Below are positions 8,774-17,479 of a stretch of 64,000 bases of DNA, one piece after another. Source of the stretch: JASHVB01 sp035486135 (GTDB lineage: Bacteria > Pseudomonadota > Alphaproteobacteria > Acetobacterales > Acetobacteraceae); the NCBI GenBank assembly GCA_035486135.1, contig DATHNI010000077.1, positions 4,205 through 68,204 of the forward strand, read 5' to 3'. Position numbers and translations under genes: made by a program. The notes beneath the pieces were generated by a model. That model did not search any database. It worked only from the letters and a program-made list of their open reading frames with translations, and was not told the DNA's origin. Every line of letters starts with the position of its first letter. The stretch's first letter is position 1.

Positions 8774-10189
8774 TCATGCGGAAGATGCTGCCTCGTTCAG
8801 GATATCTTCGCCGGACACCGATACTTTGCCGGTGATTGTCAACGCCTGCTGCACCTGCGAGTACAGCTTCCGATCCTCCAGCGAGAGGTCCTGGATAAAG
8901 CCTAATTCCTGGTGCCCAAACGTGCTGAGTGAGACGTACTTGGTCGACTCGTTCCGCCTCGTAGCCGCGGAAATTCCCCATTCGGCCTCCAGCCACGGGT
9001 TGTAATGGGCCGTATCCGTGACTTCGACCAGATGGCGGGCCAGGCGTTCGACCACGGCCTGCGCATCGCCGCCGCCCAGCCAGCGGCACATCGAATTCGG
9101 CTCGACGATCTCGCTGTTAGAAAGAATCCTACGCGCATACTTGTCGACGAACTGCGGGGTTACCGCGGGCGGCAATTCCTTCAGGTCCAGCGCGTGCAGC
9201 CACTCCTCGGTGTCCCGTTCGACCACCCCGGCGTCGATATTGAGCTGAAACTTCGTGAGGACATAATTGATCTGTGAGAGTGCGATCTCGGTCGGATCCC
9301 GCATGATGGTAAAAACCCGATCCGCCGGACGGACCAGGCCCGCGTCCGCGTAAAAGTCCAGCGGTATATGGCCGCGGACGAATACCGCATCGGCGAACGC
9401 CAGCTCCCGGACAAATCCGGCCAGGGCCTCGAACAATTCCTCCTTGGTTGTCCAGCTTGTCTCCATCAGCCGCTGCTCGAGCGACGGGAACCGCGACGTG
9501 AGGTGATAAGACAGGTCGCTGCCGGCACATTTCGGGATGTGCACGAACATCAGCCGCTGCTTTTCCGGAAACGCCCGCAACGCGAAGGGTACCACGTTCT
9601 GTTGGAACCGCGGCGAATACATCAGGTCGTTCAGGTAGTCGCGTGCCAGCGGCGGGGACCAGGTCAGGCCGCGGGGCTGCACCTCCGGCACCTGGCCCAT
9701 GACACTGTAGTCGAGATGGCTGGGCCGCACCCGCCCGAAATCCAGCCGGCAAAGCAGGGTGTAAAGTTCCATTGGCGGCTCGAGCAGCGCGAACAACCGG
9801 AACAGCGTTCGCGGATCGACCGGGGCGGGAACGATCAGTTGTTCCTGCTTCCGTAGTGGCGCGGCGACAACTGTCGCCTCGGTGGCGCCACGCGCGAGCA
9901 GTGCATTGCCATGCCCGAGCGACATGCCTGAGTCCGCGAATCGCACGGCGATCTTGGCGGCCTCGGCAATAGGCAGCGCTGGCGCGAATTCATAGCGGAA
10001 ACCGTGCCGGCCCTCGCCGAACAAGCCCATATGCCGCAGATCCGGCCTGGGCTGGTCACAAGCCAATTGCGCGAGTTTTCGCCCGTTGACAAAGATCGAA
10101 ACCGCGACACGCTCGTCCGGCGCGGCGTCGTCCGCGGCCCAGCCGGTAATGACCTGCCGCGTTATCCTGTCGACATGGCCTTGGAGCAT
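8774..10189 (-). CDS. Sulfotransferase-family protein A with N-terminal GWA-type module
   Basis: A 471-residue protein. The first ~100 residues (MLQGHVDRITRQVITGWAAD ... GRHGFRYE) form a beta-rich module also present at the start of the divergent neighbour. From about residue 210 it resembles PAPS-dependent sulfotransferases. It has a 5'-phosphosulfate-binding loop VHIPKCAGSDLSYHL and a 3'-phosphate-binding segment TIMRDPTEIALSQINY. Predicted activity: sulfation of a glycan or lipid acceptor. The acceptor is not inferable. No signal peptide or membrane segment is visible, so it is probably cytoplasmic. It pairs head-to-head with its paralogue across a 156-bp AT-richer spacer. Confidence 0.75.
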   Translation of the reverse strand: MLQGHVDRITRQVITGWAADDAAPDERVAVSIFVNGRKLAQLACDQPRPDLRHMGLFGEGRHGFRYEFAPALPIAEAAKIAVRFADSGMSLGHGNALLARGATEATVVAAPLRKQEQLIVPAPVDPRTLFRLFALLEPPMELYTLLCRLDFGRVRPSHLDYSVMGQVPEVQPRGLTWSPPLARDYLNDLMYSPRFQQNVVPFALRAFPEKQRLMFVHIPKCAGSDLSYHLTSRFPSLEQRLMETSWTTKEELFEALAGFVRELAFADAVFVRGHIPLDFYADAGLVRPADRVFTIMRDPTEIALSQINYVLTKFQLNIDAGVVERDTEEWLHALDLKELPPAVTPQFVDKYARRILSNSEIVEPNSMCRWLGGGDAQAVVERLARHLVEVTDTAHYNPWLEAEWGISAATRRNESTKYVSLSTFGHQELGFIQDLSLEDRKLYSQVQQALTITGKVSVSGEDILNEAASSA

Positions 10190-10345
10190 CTATCTCGCCA
10201 CATGCTGTCGTTAACCTTCCCACATTTTTCTGTCATATTCAATGCGACAATAACGCGCGGCGTCTCCCATCCTCCGACCCCGTAGGACGCCATCCGTGGC
10301 GAAAAAATCCTGGCCAGGCCGGCTTTCCGGCGTTATTGAGCTTGG

Positions 10346-11767
10346 ATGCTGCGTGGCCACGTCGATCTTCTTACCTCCACCGTCCTCGCCGGATGGGCGG
10401 TCGATCTCATACGGCCGAACGAGCCGGTCGATATTTGCATTTTCGTGGACGGCCACAAGCTGGCGCAGGTGACGTGCGACCACCTGCGGGAGGACCTGAT
10501 CGGGATAGAAGGCCTTGGCAACGGGCGGCACGGCTTCCGTTACAATCCGTACCCGCCCCTCACCGGCCCGGCGCCGAAGCGTGTCACCGTGCGTCATGCC
10601 AGCACTGGCCGCATTCTCGGCAACGGTGACCTCGTGCTGCACGCCGGCACGACCACGCCGCCGGCCGATCTCTCTGCCGATCTGCCCACGGACTGCCTGA
10701 TCGTGCCCGCGCCCGAGACACCACGGCAGACCTTCGATCTGTTTTCCCTCTACGACCGTGGCCAGGGCCTGTACAACCTGCTGCGCCAGATGGACTTCTC
10801 TGGCCGCTCGGCGACCCAGTTGGCATACGCCGCGCTTGGCGGGCTCGCGCCGGTGGCCGATAAAGTTCCGCCCGTCTGGCAGCCCGAAGCCGCACGCGAC
10901 ATGCTGAACGAGTTGCTGCTGTCGCGTGACTTTCAGCAGAATGTCCTGCGCCTGTTGCTGCAGGCGTATCCGGAAAAGCGCCGCCTGCTGCTCGTGCATA
11001 TTCCCAAATGCGCCGGCAGTGACTTGTCGCACCATTTGATGGGCCGCTACCCGTCCATCGCAGAGCAATTGCGCGAGCTGCACTGGACCGACAAGCGGCT
11101 GCTGTTCGAGGCCCTGAGCGACACGGTGCGCCGCCTGCACTTTTCCGATACGATCTTCGTGCGCGGCCACGTGAACCTGGCGGATTATCTCGACCAGGGG
11201 CTGGCACGGCCGTGCGACCGGCTGTTCACCATCCTGCGCGACCCGATCGACGGTGCCATTTCCCAGATCAACTATATCCTGATGCGGCTGAAGGAGGATG
11301 TCGCGGCCGGCGAATTCCGGCCTGACATGCAGGATTGGCTGCCGTTCCTCGAATTGGGTGAGTTGCCCAGCGATTTATCCGATGCATTCCTGTGCGGCGT
11401 AGGGGAACGTGCCCTGCGCAGACCGGAAATCGTCATCCCAAATCCGATGTGCCATTGGCTGGGTGGCGGTGCCGCCGATACGGTTCTGGCCCGGCTGGCC
11501 GAGCATGAGGTGGAGGTGACGACCACACAGCAATACGCACGTTGGCGGCGGGAGCGTTGGGGTATCGCGGCGGACACGCGTCAGAACGAGTCGACCAAGT
11601 ACCTGACGCGTCACGCCGTGTCGGCGGAAACCCTTGCGTATCTGCGCGAGATCACCGCCGAGGATGCCAGGTTGTATCGTGCCGTGGACCAGCGTCTGCT
11701 ACAGACCAGAGCGAGTTCCGTTACAGAGTGGGCAACGATCCCGGTGGAAACAGCGGCGGCGGCGTAA
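10346..11767 (+). CDS. Sulfotransferase-family protein B, paralogue of protein A
   Basis: A 473-residue protein with the same architecture as its divergent neighbour. It has an N-terminal module (MLRGHVDLLTSTVLAGWAVD ... GRHGFRYN), then a sulfotransferase domain with VHIPKCAGSDLSHHL and TILRDPIDGAISQINY. Near the C-terminus both proteins carry an RxNESTKY motif (TRQNESTKYL here, TRRNESTKYV there). The two genes clearly descend from one duplication. ATG at 10346. The downstream methyltransferase gene starts 76 bp after the stop and may be co-transcribed. A likely role is modification of a surface glycan (inference). Confidence 0.75.
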   Translation: MLRGHVDLLTSTVLAGWAVDLIRPNEPVDICIFVDGHKLAQVTCDHLREDLIGIEGLGNGRHGFRYNPYPPLTGPAPKRVTVRHASTGRILGNGDLVLHAGTTTPPADLSADLPTDCLIVPAPETPRQTFDLFSLYDRGQGLYNLLRQMDFSGRSATQLAYAALGGLAPVADKVPPVWQPEAARDMLNELLLSRDFQQNVLRLLLQAYPEKRRLLLVHIPKCAGSDLSHHLMGRYPSIAEQLRELHWTDKRLLFEALSDTVRRLHFSDTIFVRGHVNLADYLDQGLARPCDRLFTILRDPIDGAISQINYILMRLKEDVAAGEFRPDMQDWLPFLELGELPSDLSDAFLCGVGERALRRPEIVIPNPMCHWLGGGAADTVLARLAEHEVEVTTTQQYARWRRERWGIAADTRQNESTKYLTRHAVSAETLAYLREITAEDARLYRAVDQRLLQTRASSVTEWATIPVETAAAA

Positions 11768-11843
11768 TGCTCGGCTTCAACCTGGGCGACATGCCGCCCT
11801 GGCGCGGCATTGTATCATGTCCTGCAATTCGTGAGGTGGAGCG

Positions 11844-13085
11844 GTGAGCACTACGACGCCGCCGAGTGGCGCGACAGCCGCGCGCTGGGGCTACACGGCA
11901 AGCCTGCCACAGCGTTATGCGGTGAATTACGCGCGCTATCTGAGTCTTGGCGGCCCCGTGCGGCTGGAGGAATTCGTTCAGGGCTTCGTCGCCGGCGGCG
12001 AGAACCAGCACGACATGGCGCGGTTCTACTTCTTCTGCCTCGTGTTCGATCAGCTCACAAAGGAAAGAGTGGCAGGCGATCTTGTCGAACTGGGCGCCTA
12101 CAAGGGCCACACGGCGACGCTGCTGGCCGGCATGGCACGCAAGCTCGGCCGCACTGCCTATGTCATGGATACGTTCGAAGGCTTTCATACGGGCGATCTG
12201 AACGGCATCGATGCCGCGGCCAGCAGCCGGGCTTTCAGCGACACCTCGCTCGAGGCGGTGCGCGCGGCTGTGGGCGAGGACAATGTCCGATACATAAAGG
12301 GCTACTTCCCAGGCACCGCGCGCGAGCTGCCTGACGACGGGCGCTACTGCCTGGTGCACATCGATTGCGATCTGTACGCGCCGATCAAGAGCGCGTTAGA
12401 GTATTTCTACCCTAGAATGGTGCCCGGCGGGTTTCTCATCATCCACGATTATTCCAGCCTTTATTGGAGTGGCGCCGAGAAGGCCATCGACGAGTTCTTC
12501 GCCGACAAGCCCGAGGCTGTTCTGCCGTTGCCCGACAGCGCCGGCAGTGTCGCCGTCCGCAAGGTCAGGTCGCGCGATCCAAATGGCAACTGGCTGGAGC
12601 AAAAGCGGGCCTCATTGCTGCGCAACGAATGGGTTTTGGCCGCGCATGGCGGCTTGCGTGAATTGCTGGGATCGGGCTGGAGCGGGCCTGAGGACTGGGG
12701 TGTCTGGGGCGTCGGCGAGGCGCATGAACTGCTGTTGGTTCTGCCGCCCCATGTGGATGGCGAGATAGAGCTGCAAATGGACGTTCACGTCGTACTGCTT
12801 GGCGATCGAACGAATCAGCAATTCGATGTTTTGCTTGGCGACCAGACGCTCGCCAAATGGGAATTCACGTTGCGAACCAACCGAGGTATCCGGTCCGTGC
12901 GCGTTCCGGTCGCGACCGCGGCAGGCGATCACGGCCAGCCCCGGTCGGTCAGGTTGATGTTCCGGCCGCTGACGGTTGCCTCGCCCGCCGAGCTCGATCC
13001 TAGCCTGACTGAAAGGCGTCCGGTCGGTCTGGCTTTGCACCGGATGAGGTTTGATACGGTAAAGCGCCAGGTTTCGCCACCGTGA
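11844..13085 (+). CDS. TylF/MycF-type SAM-dependent methyltransferase with C-terminal extension
   Basis: A 413-residue protein. Residues ~60-245 form a macrocin-O-methyltransferase-like (TylF) domain. It has SAM motif VELGAYKGHTATLLAG, a metal-binding region HIDCDLYAPIKSAL and HDYSS. These enzymes methylate sugar hydroxyls in a Mg2+-dependent way. The last ~165 residues form a separate beta-rich extension that I do not recognise. The start is GTG at 11844, chosen because GAGGTGG lies about 4 bp upstream and no better ATG exists. It follows the sulfotransferase B gene on the same strand, so methylation and sulfation of the same glycan are plausible. Confidence 0.8.
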   Translation: MSTTTPPSGATAARWGYTASLPQRYAVNYARYLSLGGPVRLEEFVQGFVAGGENQHDMARFYFFCLVFDQLTKERVAGDLVELGAYKGHTATLLAGMARKLGRTAYVMDTFEGFHTGDLNGIDAAASSRAFSDTSLEAVRAAVGEDNVRYIKGYFPGTARELPDDGRYCLVHIDCDLYAPIKSALEYFYPRMVPGGFLIIHDYSSLYWSGAEKAIDEFFADKPEAVLPLPDSAGSVAVRKVRSRDPNGNWLEQKRASLLRNEWVLAAHGGLRELLGSGWSGPEDWGVWGVGEAHELLLVLPPHVDGEIELQMDVHVVLLGDRTNQQFDVLLGDQTLAKWEFTLRTNRGIRSVRVPVATAAGDHGQPRSVRLMFRPLTVASPAELDPSLTERRPVGLALHRMRFDTVKRQVSPP

Positions 13086-13245
13086 GGCGGCCACCTCGTT
13101 CTGAGCACTATGCCGGTCCACCTGGGCCGCATGCCCGAAGCGATCAAGCGTGCGTTCCGGGCCGTCGTCCTGGGGCCCGGCTACGGCCATTTCCAGCGCA
13201 GCCTGGATCATCTGCTGGCCGAAAGCCGCGTCTGGCACCGGCCCT

Positions 13246-13417
13246 ACGTGTCATTGCGAGTTGACCACCGGCTTGGCGGCCGACCCGCCATCAATGAAAC
13301 TGTGAGGCCGTCAAGCGAAGGACACACCCCCCTCCCCTTGAGGGAGGGGGTTGGGGGGAGGGGTCTCGTGCCGCACGGACCCCTCCCCCCAACCCCCTCC
13401 CACAGGGGGAGGGGGAG
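13246..13417. repeat. Composite palindromic repeat, copy 1
   Basis: Two parts. An about 65-bp unit begins CGTGTCATTGCGAGTTG and ends around GAAACTGTGAGG. It is followed by a long G/C palindrome (13326-13417) made of CCCTCCCCTTGAGGGAGG-type arms. The arms can fold as one large hairpin with nested small ones. The same composite occurs inverted near 33233-33348, and the palindrome part alone at 28826-28937 and 43185-43299. It fills most of the 372-bp gap between the methyltransferase and the convergent gene. Any reading frame through it gives only LPLREGVGGRG/PTPS-type peptide and is not a gene. Confidence 0.85.
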
Positions 13418-13457
13418 CAGCTTGCTCCTAACAATGACAAGAAGCCGTCGCTTCAGG

Positions 13458-15257
13458 TCATGGCGAGCCGGCATACGCCGCTCGCAACGTGGCTGATCCG
13501 GCGTAGTCCAGCAGCAGCGGTCGTTGCCCCCAGTGGGTGTTCTCCGGCAGGCCGGCGGCAAAATTGCCGGACGCGTCGGTGACCGCGGTCGCGATCGGTG
13601 TGGCGTCATTCCCGACCATGACGTTGTCGCGCTTGAAGCCTTGCTGTTTGGCGTCCATCCAGATCACCGTCGCGGTGCCGAACAGCCCGTCGCCCTTCAA
13701 CGAGCCGAGTGGCACCTGAACCTGGAACTGTGCGCCGGGCGTGACCGGGAAAATCGGAGAGTTGAAGCCGAAATTCCGGTCGGGCGCGACGCGCAAGTGC
13801 ACCAGCGATTGGTTGGCGATCACCGTTGGCGTCAGGGCGATGCCCGCTTGCGGCGGAGGTGTTGCCGCGTAACGGTATTCGAAATGGCCCGCCCCGCCGG
13901 CGGTTTCCCGGTAGGACAGCGCGCCGAACAGCAGGTCATTGTCGCCGGAGCAAAAGCACTCGGTGTTCACCCGCAGGCCGAGCACGGCAAATCGCGCCTG
14001 AGGCGGCACGGCCCCCGCAACGCTGCGCACCGGCGGCGGGTTGTTCGGGTCGTCGCCAAGTACCTCGATCGCGATCCGCGCGCCTGGAACGGCCTGGCCG
14101 CCGGCCCGGGTGAGCCGGCCCTGCACGCCGGCGGCGCTGCGTTGCACCGCGAGATGCGTCCGGGCCAGCAGATACTGCGCTATCAGATAGCTGTGCGAGC
14201 TATCGGATGTTTCCGGAAACACATGGGTCGGGTGATCGTTCCAGGTATGGAAGACCGCCTGGTCCGGGATGATCCCGTAACGGGTTTCCAATTCGTCGAA
14301 ATGGCGCTTCGCCTCCGCGACCCAGACCTGGTCGGTCGTTGCCAGGCTATCGCTGTTGTAGATCACGCCGAACTTCACGCCCTCCCCACGCATAAAGCGC
14401 TGCATCGTGGCGACGGCGGTCGGCCAGTCCGGCTCTCGCCAATTCACGTCCATATGCACAAAGGCATATTTGTGCCCGGTGGCCGCTTCGAGATCATGGA
14501 TGAACGTACGGTAGGTCGCCTGCCAGTCGGGGTATTGCTCGAGACCCTGCGGGGGAATCGCATCGCCGACCACGAGGCCGGGGAAGGCCTGGTATAACGG
14601 CCGCAGCGTGTCCGCCGTGCGCGCCACAACTTCCGGCAGCGGCAGCTTGCAGGCCTGGTAATGGCCGAACCAGACCGGGCCATCGAGCCGGACGAATTGC
14701 AGCGCGATATGCAGGCGAGTCAGTTTGCTGATGATCGTCGGTACAGCCACCGGGATGAGATAGCCTTCGGTGTGGTCGCAGGCCTCATCGGGCCGCTGCG
14801 TGATCGCCCCGATCTCCAGCGACAGCGCGATGTGATGGCTGGCGGCGTTGGCAGCCAATGCCTGAAGTTGGTCGTCCGGGGTAATCCGGTAGAACCCCTC
14901 TCCGGCATGGAAGACTTTGATCTGTCCCGCGAGTTGGTTCCATTCGGGATTGTCATGAAACAGCAACGACCAATCCCGCACTGGCGTGATGGTATAGTCC
15001 GGCGTTCTCGGACCAAGCCAGATCTCCTGGCAACGGGCGGGCGCGGGAGCCAGCACGAGAAACAGGGCAACAGCAGACATTAGTGTGCAGATGATACACG
15101 CGCGGGCGATTGCCGCGCGGCGACGATACCGATGCGATGCCGTGGCACCATCCGTTGCCTGTCCAGGCCCAGGGCTTCTGGATCCGGAGTGGTTTCGGTT
15201 TTCGGCAAAATGCTGGACTTCGATCACCGGTTCGTGCGAATGGTACATGCTACTCAC
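13458..15257 (-). CDS. Secreted protein with TIM-barrel-like domain, unknown function
   Basis: A 599-residue protein. It has a basic N-terminal region and one hydrophobic segment (about residues 48-72) ending APAPARC, so it is exported or membrane-anchored. The middle (about 75-370) has alternating strand/helix segments typical of glycoside-hydrolase-like TIM barrels, with acidic strand ends such as FVHMDVNWREPDW and FGVIYNSDS. The C-terminal third is beta-rich. No specific hydrolase family is recognised and the catalytic pair is not identified. A shorter start at an internal ATG near residue 60 would trim the n-region. It is flanked by glycan genes, so a polysaccharide substrate is a reasonable guess only. 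Confidence 0.6.
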   Translation of the reverse strand: MSSMYHSHEPVIEVQHFAENRNHSGSRSPGPGQATDGATASHRYRRRAAIARACIICTLMSAVALFLVLAPAPARCQEIWLGPRTPDYTITPVRDWSLLFHDNPEWNQLAGQIKVFHAGEGFYRITPDDQLQALAANAASHHIALSLEIGAITQRPDEACDHTEGYLIPVAVPTIISKLTRLHIALQFVRLDGPVWFGHYQACKLPLPEVVARTADTLRPLYQAFPGLVVGDAIPPQGLEQYPDWQATYRTFIHDLEAATGHKYAFVHMDVNWREPDWPTAVATMQRFMRGEGVKFGVIYNSDSLATTDQVWVAEAKRHFDELETRYGIIPDQAVFHTWNDHPTHVFPETSDSSHSYLIAQYLLARTHLAVQRSAAGVQGRLTRAGGQAVPGARIAIEVLGDDPNNPPPVRSVAGAVPPQARFAVLGLRVNTECFCSGDNDLLFGALSYRETAGGAGHFEYRYAATPPPQAGIALTPTVIANQSLVHLRVAPDRNFGFNSPIFPVTPGAQFQVQVPLGSLKGDGLFGTATVIWMDAKQQGFKRDNVMVGNDATPIATAVTDASGNFAAGLPENTHWGQRPLLLDYAGSATLRAAYAGSP

Positions 15258-15469
15258 GGAACAAAGGACGTATGGTTCGCACGCACATCAGTCGGATCGC
15301 CGCGATGACAGGCCACACTTGGCCGGTGACCTGATCACTCAATACGAACAGGGAATCTACGGCCATCGGATGGCGAAGTCCACCAAATAGCATAGGGCGC
15401 TCATCAAGCCGGATCATGCATCGCGATCGGTTGCCGCCCGTGCACGCTTAGCATCCAAAGGGGATACGA

Positions 15470-16435
15470 ATGTCAGGTTATTCGTTGGCGGGCAAGCGGG
15501 TGTGGGTCAGCGGGCATCGCGGTCTGGTGGGTTCGGCAATTGTTCGCACGCTGGAGCAGCGCGGCATTCATGATATTCTAACGGCGTCCAGTGCGGAACT
15601 CGACTTGCGCGATCAGCCGGCCGTGCGACACTGGGTTGCCGACGCCAAGCCGCAAGCGGTGTTTCTGATCGCGGCCAAGGTCGGCGGCATCCTGGCAAAC
15701 GACAACTTTCCGGCCGACTTCCTGTATGACAACCTGATGATCGAGGCCAACGTCATCCACGCCGCCCATCTCGCCGGCGTCGAGAAGCTGCTGTTCCTCG
15801 CGTCTTCCTGCATCTACCCGAGGGAGACAGCGCAGCCGATCCAGGAGGAAGCGCTGCTGAGCGGACCGCTGGAGCCGACCAACCAGTGGTATGCAACCGC
15901 GAAGATCGCCGGCATCAAGATGTGCCAGGCCTACCGCCGGCAGCATGGCAACGACTTCATTTCTGCGCTGCCGGCGAATCTCTACGGCCCCAACGACAGT
16001 TTCGATTTGCAGAACGGTCACGTCCTGCCGTCATTACTGCGCAAATTCCATGAAGCCATCGAGTCCGGAAGTCCAGCAGTCACCCTGTGGGGCACCGGGA
16101 CTGCACGGCGTGAGTTCCTGCATGTCGATGATCTCGCCGCCGCGTTGGTGTTCCTGATGGAGCACTATTCGGGTCACAGCCACATCAATGTCGGCGCCGG
16201 CCATGACATCGAAATTCGCGAACTGGCGGCAGTCATCCAGCAGGTCACCGGCTTTACCGGCCGGATCGTTTATGACCCGACAAAGCCCGACGGCGCCATG
16301 CGCAAGCTGATGGATACCACGAGGCTGAAGACCCTTGGGTGGGAGCCGTCGATTCCGTTGCAGGACGGTGTTGCAGTGCTGTATCAGTGGCTGGTCGCGA
16401 ACTGGGCCACATTGCGTGGCCGTATCGCCGCCTGA
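15470..16435 (+). CDS. fcl: GDP-L-fucose synthase (GDP-4-keto-6-deoxymannose epimerase/reductase)
   Basis: A 321-residue extended short-chain dehydrogenase. It has an N-terminal Rossmann glycine motif GHRGLVGSAI. Catalytic features of the family are present: SSCIYPRE (Ser and Cys), WYATAKIAG (Tyr and Lys) and NGHVLPSLL (His). It makes GDP-L-fucose, or a related GDP-6-deoxysugar, from the 4-keto intermediate in the cytoplasm. The partner dehydratase (Gmd) is not in this window. The ATG at 15470 has AAAGGGG about 8 bp upstream. The following sugar genes run in the same direction. Confidence 0.9.
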   Translation: MSGYSLAGKRVWVSGHRGLVGSAIVRTLEQRGIHDILTASSAELDLRDQPAVRHWVADAKPQAVFLIAAKVGGILANDNFPADFLYDNLMIEANVIHAAHLAGVEKLLFLASSCIYPRETAQPIQEEALLSGPLEPTNQWYATAKIAGIKMCQAYRRQHGNDFISALPANLYGPNDSFDLQNGHVLPSLLRKFHEAIESGSPAVTLWGTGTARREFLHVDDLAAALVFLMEHYSGHSHINVGAGHDIEIRELAAVIQQVTGFTGRIVYDPTKPDGAMRKLMDTTRLKTLGWEPSIPLQDGVAVLYQWLVANWATLRGRIAA

Positions 16436-16476
16436 GCAATCCCGAATGCTGCTTGCTGCGCTGCGATCCGGTTGGC

Positions 16477-16536
16477 TCGCCGTGTCATGTCTCGCCGTGT
16501 CATGTCTCGCTTTGTCATGTCTCGCCCTGTCATGTT
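16477..16536 (+). repeat. 15-bp tandem repeat, four units
   Basis: Four contiguous units of TCGCCGTGTCATGTC (16477-16491, 16492-16506, 16507-16521, 16522-16536). The last two units have small changes. It lies in the short spacer just upstream of the epimerase start, so a change in unit number would alter the distance from promoter or upstream terminator to the ribosome-binding site. There are no spacers between the units, so it is not a CRISPR array. Confidence 0.9.
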
Positions 16537-16546
16537 GTGAGGATTG

Positions 16547-17479
16547 ATGAGAGTTCTTGTCACTGGTGGCGCCGGCTACATCGGCTCGCTGCTCGTACCG
16601 GCGATGCTGCAACGCGGCTGGCACGTCACGGTGCTGGATACCTTCACGGCGGGCGACACCTATCTGGCCGGAGCGTGCGCGTCTCCCACGTTCGAGCCGG
16701 TGCGCGGCGATGCGCGCGACATGCGCGTCGTGGAACCGCTGGTGCGCGAGGCGGACGTCGTCATTCCGCTGGCGGCATTGGTCGGTGCGCCGCTGTGTTC
16801 CCGTGACGAGATAGGCGCGGTCACCTTGAATCGTGATGCAGTCGTCAATCTGATGAAGCACGTCTCGCGACATCAACGTGTGGTCTATCCCACCACCAAT
16901 TCCGGCTACGGCGTCGGCGACGGCAACGCCTACTGCACCGAGGAATCACCTCTTCGCCCGGTGTCACTCTACGGACGCACCAAGGTGGATGCGGAGCAGG
17001 CCGTGCTCGCCCATGGCGCGGGCGTCACCTTGCGGCTGGCCACCGTCTTCGGCATGTCGCCACGCATGCGCCTCGATCTTCTGGTGAACGAGTTCGTCTG
17101 GCGCGCGGTCAATGATCGTACCATCGTCATATTTGAAGGTCATTTCCGGCGCAACTACGTCCATGTGCGCGATGTCGTCAAGGCGTTCCTACATTCAATC
17201 GACAGGCACGATCAGATGAGGGGACAGCCGTACAATGTCGGGCTGTCGGAGGCCAACCTCAGCAAGCTGCAACTGTGTGAGCGTATCGCGAAGCTGGTGC
17301 CCGGCTTCGTCTATCTCGAAGCATCGGTGGGCGAGGATCCGGACAAGCGCGATTACCTGGTGTCGAATGACAAGATCGAGGCGACAGGCTGGTACCCGGA
17401 CTACGGCCTGGATGCCGGAATCCGCGAGCTGATCAAAGGCTATCGCATGATGCGCAACACCCGGTTCGGCAATGTCTAA
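16547..17479 (+). CDS. NAD-dependent epimerase/dehydratase
   Basis: A 310-residue extended SDR. It has dinucleotide-binding motif VTGGAGYIGS at residues 5-14 and catalytic segment SLYGRTKVDAE (YxxxK). A threonine/serine-rich region (YPTTNSGYG) stands where the catalytic Ser/Thr is expected. It is likely a nucleotide-sugar 4,6-dehydratase or epimerase. The exact sugar cannot be read from the sequence. The ATG at 16547 is preferred over a TTG one codon earlier. It overlaps the next gene (GHMP kinase) by 8 bp, which indicates an operon. The tandem repeat lies directly upstream. Confidence 0.85.
   Translation: MRVLVTGGAGYIGSLLVPAMLQRGWHVTVLDTFTAGDTYLAGACASPTFEPVRGDARDMRVVEPLVREADVVIPLAALVGAPLCSRDEIGAVTLNRDAVVNLMKHVSRHQRVVYPTTNSGYGVGDGNAYCTEESPLRPVSLYGRTKVDAEQAVLAHGAGVTLRLATVFGMSPRMRLDLLVNEFVWRAVNDRTIVIFEGHFRRNYVHVRDVVKAFLHSIDRHDQMRGQPYNVGLSEANLSKLQLCERIAKLVPGFVYLEASVGEDPDKRDYLVSNDKIEATGWYPDYGLDAGIRELIKGYRMMRNTRFGNV

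Noticed and set aside
13110..13496. 128-codon plus-strand open frame
   Set aside because: Most of it is translated palindromic repeat (PLPLREGVGGRG...PTPSHRGRG), so not a gene.
15470..16435. Reading the fcl/epimerase/kinase set as a complete GDP-heptose pathway
   Set aside because: GmhA, GmhB, HddC and a GDP-sugar 4,6-dehydratase of that type are not present in the window, so the pathway cannot be claimed.
16477..16536. Possible CRISPR array
   Set aside because: The units are only 15 bp, contiguous and lack spacers, and no cas genes are present.
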